Assembly: GCF_001949145.1 (NCBI RefSeq) | Contig: NW_019091565.1 | Span: 332,066-396,065 of the forward strand | Direction: 5' to 3' | DNA from: Acanthaster planci | Taxonomy: Eukaryota > Echinodermata > Asteroidea > Valvatida > Acanthasteridae | DNA length: 64,000 nt | Shown here: positions 37,028 through 49,129 of the stretch, piece after piece | Layout of the letters: every line of letters begins with the position of its first letter | Numbering within the stretch: the stretch's first letter is position 1 | Position numbers and translations under genes: made by a program | Notes under the pieces: generated by a model | The model's database searches: none | Told to the model about the DNA's origin: nothing | The model's input: the letters and a program-made list of their open reading frames with translations, nothing else

Positions 37028-40000
37028 ATGAAGGCAACAGTGCTTGCGGTAGTGTGTGTTGCTGTGTGCTTCAGCATCCAGACAGGCGCACTGTCACCGT
37101 ACGGTAATGTCTGTGCGTTTCATTTCATATATTAATGCGGGCGAAAAGAAGGGCAACTGGGCGGGGGTGGCGTTTTTTTGTTTTTTTTTTTGTCGAATAA
37201 GAGTTAAAATATGCTCACCTGTAATTTCTCAATATGAAACAAGGAACTACGAAAATTCGGGGACTGGAGAAAACCGAATCTTTCCTCTTAGTTCTCTGAG
37301 GAAATCGTAGAGAATAAGTTCAAAAGCCCTTCAATTATATCGCACGCTTGTATTCGGAGTAAGGTTAAGATCCAACTGACAGAAACTCACAGGCAGCGGC
37401 GTATTCACTCAGAGGGGCAAATGAAAGAGCGAATGTGGCTGAAGGCTGATTCATCATGATTTGGGGGTAGAAATAAAAATCAAAAGCCTTACTCATGGTC
37501 CCAATATCTTTCGCTTTTATTTGCTGGTGTTGTTTTCTTGGATTCTGGTGCTAATATTTGATAACGAAATATACCCATTACTTTCTGTCCTACTCACGTA
37601 TGAAGCATGCTTTGTTCTAAAAGAAAAGTCGGGAGGAAAAGGTTGACCCCTGCCCCCCCCCGCTTGATACACCACTGCCCGTCTTTTATACTCACATAGC
37701 CTCTTTGTCAGTAAAGCTTAGCTTCATGATTTGCAGAGAAGAGTGTCTCTCTTGGTTATAGGCCTGAGAATGTCGCAGCTTCACAAGAGACGACTGTGGA
37801 ACAGTGTCGATGTCGCTGATCTTCACAAGTATAACCTCGACAATGACCCTCAGGCCCGTCATGGGTACCTGACCCAGCCCATGGACCACTTTGACCCTCT
37901 GGTCAACAAGCACTTCAACCAGCTTTACTGGATCGTTGACAAATACTGGAAGTCACCCAGCCATCCTGTCTTCTTGTACGAAGGGGAGGAATCGTCTTTA
38001 TCACTGGACGAGGTTGCAAATGGTAGGATATCAGCAAACAAAAAATTATCAGACCCCAAAGAAAAAATCATCCAACATCCTCTTCAGCAGCTGCCGCAAT
38101 AAAAGTTCACATTTGGGTCACTCTGCTCCGATTCTCTCGAAGATTCAAGTGTAGAATGGTGACAAACGCTATCCGTGATGAGACCTTTAAGAAATTCCCT
38201 AGGTGAGCAGTGTCCCTCAAACCTTCCACACATTGCCGACACCAGCGAATTATTATAACCAAAAAAATCAGTGTTGCATTGGCCCTCCTTTCTTAGGAAT
38301 CCATAAGAACTACTGATAGTCTGTCATTTAGCATGATTCCTGACACATAACCCTGTGCTTCCTGTTTAAGGCTGTGGAACCTGGTGTCAAACATTTCTTC
38401 CAGGGCTATTTTAAAATTGACATGAAATGCAGATATCACAGCTATTATATAAGAAAGCCATAATGACATGAACAATATTTACAGGTCACCACGCTGAGAT
38501 GGCTAAAGCTCACGGCGCCCTTATCCTTGGGCTTGAGCACCGTTTCTATGGTAATAGCACCACTAAGGAAGGATTGTTACTGAGCGAATTACAGTATCTG
38601 TCAAGCCAGCAACAGTAAGTATTCAACCGCTTAAAATATTTTACCATATTGCTGAAGGTAGGCCTAAAAGTTGATTTCCCCCTTTTTCTTGCAGTAAAGC
38701 CAGAGAGAAAGAGAGAGGTCGGGAGCTTTTTTTTTTTTTAGTTCATGTTGGCGATAATCCAAAAGACATCAATATCATACATAATGAAATTTGCTACAAC
38801 AATTAATTAGAAGGGCGTGTTAGTAAGTTTGATAATTGAACAAAATAATTGTTTTTCTAAATTATTACCAGCATTTAGGGGGAAAGAAGCACTGTGCTTT
38901 TGGCTTTCCCAATAAAACAAACAATGATTCAAACTGGACAAGAAACAGGAGACATGAGACAAACAATATGATACACTGCCAGGATAGACAACAGCATAAG
39001 ACAGATATGCTATCGGTTGAGACCAGATCTTTTACAGATTGAAGGTATATTGACATGATACATGATCTGATTTTCATTATAGAAACTGATAAGGTAGGTT
39101 TTGAGTGTTCTGGTAAATGCATTTAATGTTGAGGGTCTTGTCAGATCTAATAAGATCGTTCCAAAAGGACACACATTGTGCGATAAGACTATTTTTTGGA
39201 ATCAGAAGTACGGTTATAATTAACATAATAGTCGGCCTTAAATGCAGATCCAGTTGCATGAGAATGTACTGAAGAAGCAGTTATAAACCAGTCATTGTAA
39301 TTGCCTGGTTAAAGACCATGTTTGTATTTAAACATAAATTTACCCCAATTAGAATTTAAAAGGTCGTTTTTTTTAAGTATTCCATGCCCCACAAATAACA
39401 GAGTTGTATTAGTGAGAAGTTGGGTTTTTTTTCGGACAACTTTCCCGTGCAAAAGAAACAGCTTGTTGCATTGAAAGGTCGAGCTGCCCCAGGTAAGAAA
39501 CGTCTGAGCCTGGAAGGAGAGGTTCCTAAGAAATAACACAATCTCATTTTGTCCCGTGCAGACTCGCCGATTTGTCAGTGTTTCGTGTCTTCGCCGAGAA
39601 GATGTTGGGCATGTCCGGTGACAACACATGGATTGTGTTCGGAGGATCTTACGCAGGCGCTTTGTCTGCTTGGTTCAGACTCAAGGTACAGGGCGCCCCC
39701 TTGAGGCACCCCCAACCGTCCATCATGTGTTTTGTTAACACTACCTTCCTTGTCGTGCTTGGCAGTCATAAGCCTCTGCCATTTTCAGTAAAATGCGTTG
39801 CTCGTTGATCGTTCTTTTACGGTGAACAGCTTCACCAATTCATCAGATTGTTTCCTGTTTTTTGCAGTACCCACACTTGGTGTATGGCTCTGTTGCGTCG
39901 TCTGCTCCAGTGCGCGCTCAGGCCAACTTCGAGGGGTACAATGACGTGGTAGCCGCCAGCTTTGCAGATCCGATTGTCTTTGGTTCTACACAGGTACTTC

Positions 40001-43000
40001 CTGACAATATTTGACATTTGCCGCTTGGTTTGGTTTTTTACCTCAAATTCAAATATCTTTACCGGGTTTTGAAAAAAGACCTTTAGAGCATGCATTGATC
40101 CATCCGCTATGAAAAACTGCCCAACAAGGGATTTAATACAAGAACATATAGTGCGTGGCCAAGCCCCAAATGACTATTTTTCCAATCGCTGTCTTACCTG
40201 GTACAGCTGACCTAACGATCATGGTAGACTCGATTGAATTTCTCCTTCGATGTTGTTTCCTCTAATCTCAGCGGATGGCAACGCAGGATTTTTTATATGT
40301 CCCAAAATGCCAAAGGATATGTGCATTACTCACTCTTTTTTGTTTTTATCCCAAAAATATATACTCCGGCGGATTTCATTATGACACAAAGCTGCCGTTT
40401 ATAATTACGTACATGTTTACCTTTTGATTGTTGAGGATTAACCTTGCAACATCTTGACTTTTTTTCTTGTTTGTTGTAGTGCGTGGCTAGCATCAAACAG
40501 GCCTTTGCAAAAGTTGAGCAAATGTGGAAGGCTGGCCAACTCGTTCAAATCCAAAAAGATTTCAACACATGCCAGGACTTGAAGGAACCAAACGACTTCA
40601 AGACTTTCGCTAGTAATCTCCAAGGGGCATTCATGAGCGCCGCACAATACAATCGAGTGGAAGGAAATTCATCAAGCATCGGCGATTTGTGTAAAAAAAT
40701 GATGGTTCCAGACCCCTATCAAGCTCTGGTCAATATCTTTAAGGTAATAGTTATGTCTGATACTGTGTTTAGAAATCAAAACCTGCACAGAAATAACCAG
40801 GAATTTTTTCCCGAACACATCTGCTTTCAAAACAGTTATGCATAGCAACGTCCCGTGTATGTTTCGCGAGATAAGCTGTTCTGGCAAAGAATCACCATTG
40901 GATTAGATAAAAGCTACCTATCCTTTTTTCTTTTCAGTCCAGCAATTGTAGGGATGTGTCCTTTAAAGATTTTCTCAAGCAACTGCAAGACACCTCCTTT
41001 GATCCTTATTCGATGTATCGACAGTGGTTTTATCAGACCTGTACCCAGTTTGGATATTGTAAGTGTTGCATTTTCCTCTCTGTCTCTTTCCCCAGAACGC
41101 TGCCTTTAAAAAATTTGATTCATAGTAGTTTATTATCTTTCAACGATGAATGAAACATTCCACACGATTGTCTCCTGATTATTCTAGTTAACAAATATGA
41201 AACATTAAAGTATTGAAATCAAGAAAAATATTTTTTTAACTTAACATCATGACTCCAAGCGATATTATGCTAACACGCTGGTTTTTTGCTTAGTTGGTGA
41301 AGTCCACTTTTGTAAACAGGGGACTACTGTTTTCATCCGTCAAAATAATACACAGTATGTGATATGTATCATCCCATAACATAATACAGAAAACTTAAAA
41401 TCGTTGACACAAGCACTGGTTGCTCTCAGTCGAAACGAATTTCATAAAAGAACCATTATAGCATGATTGTAATAAGTTTTTCTGTTTGAAACGTTTCGGA
41501 AGCATTGCAAGCTATTCTAAGTTTTATCTTTTTAATCTTGAGGTTTGATCTTCATATGTCTCTCGTGAAATTACAGATCAGACTTGTGACAAGAATACAA
41601 CATGTATGTTCCTGCCCCAAGTCGATTTGGACTTCTACTTTGCCTGGTGCAAGGGGGCTTACAACATCCCAGCTGCCGACGTGGAGGAACAGGTGAACTT
41701 TACGAACGCTTACTACGGAGCAGACCACCCCAGGGGATCCAGGGTGGTCTTCGTTGACGGTGAGTTGAGCTGAAACGCCAGCGTGACGCTTGTTCGCGAG
41801 TCTGGTACCGTCGCAGCAATGGCTTGGCGGTCATGGGCGTGGGAACGAATCAGTGAGTCCGATCTCAATCCAATAGTCCTTTGGTTCAATCCGGTCAGAT
41901 CTGTGACTTCTCTAAGTGATTCAGTCCAAATCAAGCGTATCCATTCGTGGATATTTTGCTTTTTGTAAAAAAGAATACTTATTTCTTCATTGAAACCACA
42001 GGGCTAGCTCTTTGTTTAAACTGAGTAATCGAAAATCCAACCTTTCTTCCATGCAAAACGATTTCACTATTTTACCCAACTTTGATAACGCTCACCACGA
42101 CGAACATTTCATTGCGTCTAAAATAACGACAAAGACCAACTTAAAAACAAACGATAGGGAAAGTTGACGTTACGTAACTTTACAGGAACCTTCCCTAAAG
42201 TTTCAGTTTCTAGGTGCAGGAAACAAGCCTATATGAATTGCCTACCTTGTCAAGCTGCAAGACTGTGACCCCACACGCCTTTCCTTGCTTAATGCACAGA
42301 TTTACCTTGACCTGTCAGCAAGCAATTCCTTGGCTTCTTGCTCGGCTTCAGACATCAATGATCAAGGATCAGATTGGGGCAGAATTCAAACTATACTATG
42401 CAATGCTACCTGCCTTTCGAAGCTCCTTAACTGTGAGCTTTTCTTGAACTTCTCTCATTGAAACCGAATCCTGCTTTGGTGCTGAAATCGCTTATTAACG
42501 TCGTGGTAAATATACATATGTGTAGGTTCTTATTTTATCAATCACCAAAGCTATATCTCTTTGTTCCACATCAATCGTACGACGAATAGATAAACTGTGC
42601 AAAATATAGCAGCATTCAGCATGCGTGCTGGAGCCTGAAGTGGAAGACAGTGGTAAAAACGCAGAGTTGGTTCCTAAACAGAAGCTAGGCTGCGTCTGAA
42701 TCACTTGGCTGCGGATTGAACTTACATGTGACTCAACGGGAGCTGGCTGCAGCCACTACCAGAGACTCGTGGGTAATTTCAAGCTGCAGCCAAGTAATTT
42801 GGACACAGGTTTATCACTCTTGATCTCAGAACAAAGGATGGGCATGCAGTGTAGTTACGTAAGGGAGGAAAATGTCATATGCGCAAAGCAAAACCCAAAC
42901 GTTTGCATGAGAATCTACTGAGATCAAGTAACCAAAAATGAACAAGAAAGGCAAGCAACCTAAAGCAAGAAATGATTTTTGAAAAAAATACAAACGTCTT

Positions 43001-44692
43001 AGTAGCATTGAAATAACACACTAAACGTTAACCATCATCTTTCCACCCATCTTCAATTTGCTTACGTATTTTATAGGTACCATCGATCCGTGGCACGCCC
43101 TAAGCGTCTTAAAAGATCTGCCAGAGGACCTCAAGTCCATTTTCATGAAGGGTACATCTCATTGTGCAGACATGGCACCTTATAACCCTGACGACACCCC
43201 CGCATTGAAGGCGGGCAGACTGGTAAGAACCACTCAGTGGCTCATTCTAATACTGGGGGACATACCAACATACTAATCACGAGAAAAACGTGTTCCTTAA
43301 TTGTTGTAAAAACAGAAATTACACAAAACAATCTGCGACTTAATTTTGTCTGACATGCTACCTTATCTCAACATTGTAAGGGATGACGCATTTAGGTTCA
43401 GTTTGGCAATGGCAATATAGCAAAGTCATTGAAGATCTACAAAGAGGTGAACGAGCAAGTAATCAGTGTTTAATAATGTGTTCTTACACTGTTTTGTAGT
43501 AGCACATGTACATTTGAGTTACCAATATAAAATCTTCGTAAAGGCTTTCATATTGAAAGGGGGAAAGTAACGAATCCGAAACAGCAATGTGCTCCACTTT
43601 TAATAGCTGTCCTGCCCATTGGCAGTGGGCGGCAAATAACCAAAATCTTAAAACAAAATTTTCCGGACATGGAAATAAGGCAGACGGGAAGGAGGGGGCT
43701 GGAGACTTCATTACACATTGGCAATGTTAATTATATCATATGCATCTTGCATAGGGCAACTTTGGGCGCGAACTCTCGGTCCCCACTGCGTGAAATTCCT
43801 TTGACTCTCAAATATTGACGTTGGCTGCAACCCTAGTGGCGTACATGGTCAATGACATATTGTGCAATTATTTTCAATGACATGTGAATGTTTTCAACGT
43901 ATTATAACACATTATAGGCCTATTACCGGCTGATAACCAGCTCCGTGTAGCGGCCATGCCTGTTTCTAAATGGTCCACTAGATAGTCCAAACCATTCATT
44001 GCTTGGGTGGTGTTGGTCGAACTTGGTTCACCGTCCCTCGACCGTTAACCGTTAACTTGCCCTTAGTAATATCTCAAGCAAAGAAGCACCCCCTCAGCGG
44101 TTGAAAAGAGCAGCGTTGGTCGGGTGTGTTCATTTTGTTGGTAGCGATTCAACATTTCCTAGTCGTTCGTGAACCAGTGAAGTTCAGTTCCGACCAAAGA
44201 AGTCTTCGTTACCATCCCCACTATGCAGGCAGGCATATGAAAAGTTGCTCTTATTTTTCCTCACTTTCGGGTAACCTTTTGTTGCACCCTTGGATGACAT
44301 GGTTGATGAACTGTTTCTTTTTTCGTTTTCTTCTTCTCTCTTCAGGCCATTGAAAAGGTGGTCAGCGACTGGCTGATGCAGGCAGAAATGGAAAAGAAAC
44401 GAAAGTAAAGTAAAGGCTGCCTAATCAAACGGATAACAAAATAGAGACAGTTTTGTGCTAGGGTATAGAGCACCCAGAAATTACTAGCAACAACGAATGT
44501 CCTGATATCTTGTATTTCAAAATTTCCCTGGATTTGTTTGTCTAGGTGATTAAGGTAAATTAATTTAAAAATCGCCTAAAAAGCGGGCAACATCGGAGGA
44601 ATTTTTTACAGAGCTTCGCTAAAAGCGCAAATGAATAACATTTTCAATCCATTGTATTAAGGATACAAACTCTATGCTGTTCAGTGGCCGGC
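36575..44692. repeat. Segmental duplication, peptidase block, copy 2
   Basis: Partner of about 11670-19245, covering promoter, exons and introns of peptidase copy B. It ends near ATGCTGTTCAGTG, about 200 bp before the solo LTR at 44894. Confidence 0.9.
37028..44408 (+). CDS. PRSS16: PRSS16-like serine peptidase, family S28 (copy B)
   Basis: Ten exons: 37028-37103, 37762-38022, 38485-38614, 39562-39685, 39868-39993, 40480-40743, 40938-41058, 41577-41759, 43077-43222, 44346-44408. Exon lengths are identical to copy A, all introns are GT-AG, and the product is 497 residues. Signal peptide, nucleophile motif FGGSYAG, acid region TIDPWH and GTSHCADM histidine are intact. By my count about 31 residues differ from copy A, clustered in the signal peptide and in exons 6-8, notably QDTSFDPYSMYRQ against QNTTFNYGSMARQ in exon 7. 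It is expected to be a secreted or lysosomal proline-directed peptidase. The clustering hints at divergence in substrate handling, but this is inference. Confidence 0.93.
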
Positions 44693-44888
44693 CCTTTTAA
44701 AACTGAATGCCCAAGGTGTGAGTCGATCATGGCGATCTTCAAACGAAGGTCATTTCTAAGCTTTGGAGCAGTACCACTTTGAGAATTTGATGAATTTAGA
44801 ATAAAGCAAAACAGAAACTGTTACAGTGTTACACAGTGGACAGTGTCCAGTAACTGACTTTGTTACAGTTTATAATTTTGTACACTAT
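44409..44888. other. Downstream flank of peptidase copy B
   Basis: The first 0.28 kb is shared with the flank of copy A. The remainder up to the LTR target site has no recognisable feature. Confidence 0.5.
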
Positions 44889-44893
44889 GTTCA

Positions 44894-45661
44894 TGTTACG
44901 ATCACAGTTGATCCAAATCCTTTTGTGTCTCCCTGAAAAGGTACGTGTGGAATTTACGCATGTTCCAAAAAACCTATAAAAGACTCCGTAGTCATTGATT
45001 TCGCTCTCAGTCAGTGCCTATATGCTTGTAGCATGTGCGTTCCGAAAAAGCCAGCGTTGGGTCAGCACCGCCTTGTCGTCTACGCCTCGATTACTGCCGG
45101 ACCGTGGCCAAGGCTGACACCGCTGATGGACCGTGGACCCTGGAGTGTCGTGGCTCCATGTGGAAGCCGAATCTCGGGGATCGACACTGACCTACCTGTC
45201 TTAATTGGGCTGTTCTGGCGCGGAGTGTGGAGGTGCTTGGCCCGACGACCGCGCTCTTTTAGCCATGGCACTGACTGGGCGGGGCCTAATTTTCTTCCTC
45301 CCATGTGTTGGCTCCTTAAGGTAATTGTACTCGGCCGAATATAATTTGCCTCTTTGCGTATTAATATGTTTTTGCGGGCTTTCTAATTTTCATTGTAATT
45401 AATTGTGCTTGGCTGTGCTAATGTAAATAATTTCCTTTTATGCTTTTGACTGTTCAGATTCACGGTGTTCTTGCATGGGAAGTTTAAAGTTGCAGCAAAC
45501 CACTACATTTACTTTGTTTTAATTTACTGCTTTGCTGATTTAAGTTTATAATTAAATGTTATTCCAAATTAGTTCCTTTATTGTTCTTTGCTCGTGTTTT
45601 TTTAGTGTCCTGGTTCCCGTCTTTTGATTTTTCTGCTGCAGTGTGTTCTCCGCACGTAACA
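44894..45661 (+). mobile_element. Solo LTR of a retrotransposon (LTR-1), 768 bp
   Basis: It begins TGTTACG and ends CGTAACA, and is bracketed by a perfect 5-bp target duplication GTTCA (44889-44893, 45662-45666). A TATA box TATAAAAG lies at 44975-44982, which sets the plus orientation. A second, inverted member of the family lies at 47595-48273 and 56712-56749. No internal domain (gag, pol, primer-binding site) adjoins either copy, so both are recombination-derived solo LTRs. The open frame 45033-45344 lies inside and is not a gene. Confidence 0.88.
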
Positions 45662-45847
45662 GTTCAGTTCTACCAAATTGAAGAGTACACCTAGGCACAT
45701 CCAACTGGAAAATGAAATTTACATCCTCAGGCAACAATATATATGTGCATACAAGCTTGTAAGACGTCATTTTTATGGTCGAAAAGGCGCATCAAAGGCC
45801 CAAACTTAAGCAGTACCTTTTGAGGTCATGACCCTTGGAACTCTGAC

Positions 45848-45936
45848 CCCATACATGCTGCAAGATGTGAGGAGAGATGATGGCTCCTCGGTCACAGGCA
45901 GAAAATGACTTTGTCTGGAGTGTCATTAAAGGCAGC
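45848..45936 (+). pseudogene. C-type lectin exon relic with splice donor
   Basis: In one frame the text reads PYMLQDVRRD and in another SQAENDFVWSVIKGS, both typical of the first half of a C-type lectin domain. A frame break lies between them. The exon would end at 45936, directly before a consensus donor GTAAGT. No partner exons were found, so this is a stranded broken exon, related to the relic at 35385-35687. Confidence 0.45.
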
Positions 45937-46149
45937 GTAAGTATTGTGGCGCTGCGCCCCTCCGACGAAGGCGAAGGCGCCCTCCTCCTCGAGGCGCGAC
46001 TCGTCGGACGGCACGTACCGGAGAGTCCCTGAGCGGCTAGGGACGAGTCCGTTGGGACAGAAGTATAGCGTCCGCCAAGAAAGTTCAATGATCTCTGGTC
46101 TTTGTTGAGATGATGCCTAATCTGATTGGCCGAAACTTAGTGACGCAAT

Positions 46150-46710
46150 CTGGACAGAACTGACTGGAAATAAACTTCGTCCGGACACCTGACTTATATA
46201 CAATAATCAAAGTGGTTGGTTTATTCATCAACACTCCTTCAATCACACTTAACCAATACACCAGTAGAGGACGCTATTGACAGGGAGACTGTGATAATAC
46301 GTGACCGGTCTTCGCCCAGATCAGCGAACACCACAATTAATTGTGGGCATCCAGTGCTGAATCAGGGACTTAAGCAAGTTTACGGGGCTTATTGTCGGGG
46401 CTGCACTACACGCAACTCAAGTCACGAGAAAGCAATCCGCCCTTGCATCAACCGCAAGCTCCTATCAGGAACTATACCACACCACCAATTAGCCCCTCAA
46501 TCTACCGAGCCCTTCAACAACACACGCACCACTCGGACTTAGGCACAGTCACACTAGGCTAGGTCACTTTAACCGTTGCACGGGATTCTCGACCCTTACC
46601 TTAGGACAGGGCCTTGATCGGGACGACTAAACCTTACCTGCGCGCCCCTTTTATAGCTTCGCAATCCGACCGCTGCTGCAACAACGCCTGCGTGCGCGCG
46701 CTACATTTGA
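46150..46710 (-). other. LTR-like segment, boundaries undetermined
   Basis: Minus strand: CTATAAAAGGGG (46647-46658) is followed about 430 nt downstream by AATAAA (46219-46224), with a GC-rich upstream part ending in an alternating CG run. This spacing resembles U3-R-U5 of an LTR. I could not find matching termini or a target duplication, so a decayed LTR or an ordinary promoter are both possible. I see nothing else in 45.95-47.59 kb. Confidence 0.25.
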
Positions 46711-47594
46711 TCAGGCAGTGACTTCCGTTAACCTGCGCAGAGCGCCGTCCGTCAGCTATGGACTGCCATTTTCGTAATTTCTGAATTATTTATTTTTTTT
46801 GCGAAGACCTTATATTACCTCTACCGATGCTAGATAATCTAGTTTAGTCACCTTTGCAGTAGGACTTCCCCTTGGCTGGTATAAGTTTCACAAGAGCCAG
46901 CTTCTTGCTAAGTCCCCCTAGGAATACGTACTTATCTCTCTGCCACGTGGCCCTTATAGGCTTATTTACACAAAGGCTGCCTTGGCCTGCCAGAGCCTGT
47001 TGTATATCAATTGTCAGTCTCTGTGATGTGTCTCTGAGCTGTCTAGACAGCTGCCTGGGTTGTTTCATGTTGTGGGGATGTCAAATTTTTTGTTGACTTG
47101 GTGCCCTCCTGGACTGGATAAAAGGTAATGTGTCCTTATTCTGACCTTTTTTACGTTTTTTTTATTTGTAGGCATTGGTCAACACCCAGGGACACCCTCA
47201 AATCAATTTAAAGGCCATTACAAGGGTCTTTGGGGTTGGGAGCATGATTAAAAACGGCCGTCTATCATAGATGGTGTTGGGCCCATGTTCATGCATAAGG
47301 CGGAGCCTATGCCACGTTCGCTTAACACACAGCTATGCACGCTTAGCATCTGCCTCTATCTGTTACTGGGCAGAGCGCCATCTATAACTTTGCACCACGC
47401 CTATGCCTAGCGCCCTCTGTTGCGTCACAGTATGGTCTTTGCGTGCACGTCGAATGCAAACAAGAACCCAGTTGGAGAACTTCGTGCCAGTCTGTCTTTC
47501 TTTCGCCGGTGAGGGTGTACTTAAACTCAGGGCGGATAGGCCTGCTGACACAAATCCAATCAGACTTCGAAGACTCCCTCTGTGTCTGATGCAC

Positions 47595-48273
47595 TGTTAC
47601 GAACTCACGGCAGAGGAAAAATTAAAAGACGGGAATAAGGACACTGAAATACTGGCAAAGGAAATGAAGGAGCTAATTTAGTACAATGTTTAATTATAAC
47701 CTTAAATCTAGTGGTTTTTTGCAACTTAAGCTTCTCATGCAAAAACACCGTGAATTTGGACAAGCAAAAGCATAAAAGCAAACATATTTACATTAGCACA
47801 ACCAAGCACAATTATACAAGGAAAATTGGCATGCTGGCAAAAACATGTTAACGCACAAAGAGGCAAATCACATTCGGCCGAGGATAATTACCCGGAGCCA
47901 ACTCAAGAAAGGAAAACTGAGGCCCCGCCAAGTCAGTGCCACGGCCAAAAGAGCACAGACGTCAGGCCAAGCACCTCCCCGCGCCAGGACAGCCCAGCCC
48001 AGACAGGTAGGTCGATGTCGATCCCCGAGATTCGGCTTCTGCATGGAGCCAAGACACTACAGGGTCCACGGTCCCACAGCGGTGTCAGCTTCGGCCACGG
48101 TCTGGCGATGCAGAGGAGAGGACGACACGGAGGTGCTGACCCAACGCTGGCTATTTTGGAACGAACAAGCTAAGAGCATATAGGCACTGACTGAGAAAGA
48201 AACAAATAACTACGGAATCTTTTATAAGTTTTTAAAACATGCGTAAATTCCACACGTACCTTTTCGGGGAGAC
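47595..48273 (-). mobile_element. Solo LTR (LTR-2), 3' part, interrupted
   Basis: Reverse-complement relative of LTR-1. Its outer end here is TGTTACG on the plus strand (47595-47601), preceded by target duplication TGCAC (47590-47594). The LTR is cut at 48273, after GGGGAGAC, by the 8.4-kb virus-like element and resumes at 56712. The joined length would be about 712 bp. The open frame 47845-48183 lies inside it and is not a gene. Confidence 0.88.
48269..48273. repeat. Left target-site duplication GAGAC
   Basis: Matches GAGAC at 56712-56716. LTR-1 has a single GGGAGACAC at the corresponding place, so the duplication was created by insertion. A 6-bp reading (GAGACA on both sides) is possible if the left terminus is taken one base later. 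Confidence 0.85.
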
Positions 48274-48576
48274 AGTAGTAGGGGTAGGAGAAAACGGGAC
48301 CAAAACGAAAACCCTCCGATNACCTTATCTACCCTTTTTACAAAAATAAAAAACTCAGACTTGGCAAAATTGAAAACCCTCCTTTACATCATCGACCCTG
48401 TTTTATTAATTTAAAAAAGTCGTGCATTTACACTCATAAAACATCAAAACCACCCGGTATTAAGGACAACGTTCAATTTTGCTGGCCCCCGGTTTTCTAT
48501 AATTAAAAAAGGGTCGATGAGGTATAGGAGGGTTTCGTTTTTTCCCGTTTTCTCCTACCCCTATAAACTACTACTG
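48274..48576. repeat. Left terminal palindrome
   Basis: The outer arm (from 48274) and inner arm (to about 48576) are imperfect inverted copies of each other. Both carry GGGGTAGGAGAAAACGGGA, CCCTCC, ATCGACCC and CAAAATTGAA in the same order, around a centre near 48428. The end can therefore fold on itself. The ambiguous base n at 48321 lies in the outer arm and has no counterpart in the right repeat, which suggests it marks sequencing difficulty in this palindrome. Confidence 0.85.
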
Positions 48577-48584
48577 TCACAGAA

Positions 48585-48735
48585 TTGAATGATTCTTTGG
48601 CACCCACAGAAGTGTTTTTTTAACTCGAATGAGTATTTGGCACCCACAGGAGCGTTTTTTTAAATGAATGATTATTTGAGGTCCGCAAGAGCGTTTTTTT
48701 AATTGAATGGTTATTTGACACCCGCAGGAGCGGTT
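48585..48735. repeat. Left subterminal tandem array (about 4 copies)
   Basis: Four diverged units of about 36-42 bp. Each has the pattern AATGATTATTTG, then CACCCGCAGGAGCG, then a T run and TTAA. Three inverted units lie at the right end (56297-56416). Confidence 0.8.
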
Positions 48736-49129
48736 ACAAAGCGAAAGCGGAAAATGGTGGATTAATTAACGAAAGCAGAAAACGGCGGATTTGAATACAC
48801 TAAATTAGTCGCGGAAAAACGGCGGATAAAAACCCAAAAAAAATGGAATTGTGCATAATGGAAGTTATAGAAAAACAATGACATCGAATCAAAACTCCAA
48901 ACCAAACTGGCTAAAATATAAGCATAATCTCCGCAGTTATAATTTATGGGAAAAAACATTATCAATAAATTATATTGTCGCGGTACAAACGCAATAAATT
49001 GATACAGGCGGTAAAAATTACTCAAAGCAGTTCCAAAATTTACCTCGTAAATCGACCAACGAGTCCCAAATTGGCGGATGACGACAAAGATTTTATCAAT
49101 CAGAACTTATCTCGAAAATTAGACGTATA
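48736..49129. other. Inner end of left inverted repeat and non-coding DNA
   Basis: The words CGAAAGCGGAAAA and AACGAAAGC (about 48739-48800) recur inverted at about 56250-56300 and close the terminal repeat. The rest to 49129 is AT-rich with no frame that I recognise. Confidence 0.5.

Noticed and set aside
45033-45344. Open frames inside the LTRs (45033-45344, 47845-48183)
   Set aside because: They lie wholly within the solo LTRs, are not aligned with each other in frame, and have no domain.
46150-46710. Defined LTR with boundaries
   Set aside because: TATA box and AATAAA spacing are suggestive, but no matching TG...CA termini or target duplication could be found, so only a low-confidence entry is kept.
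48585-48735. CRISPR-like regular repeats
   Set aside because: Units are diverged, have no unique spacers, and sit symmetrically in transposon ends of an animal genome.
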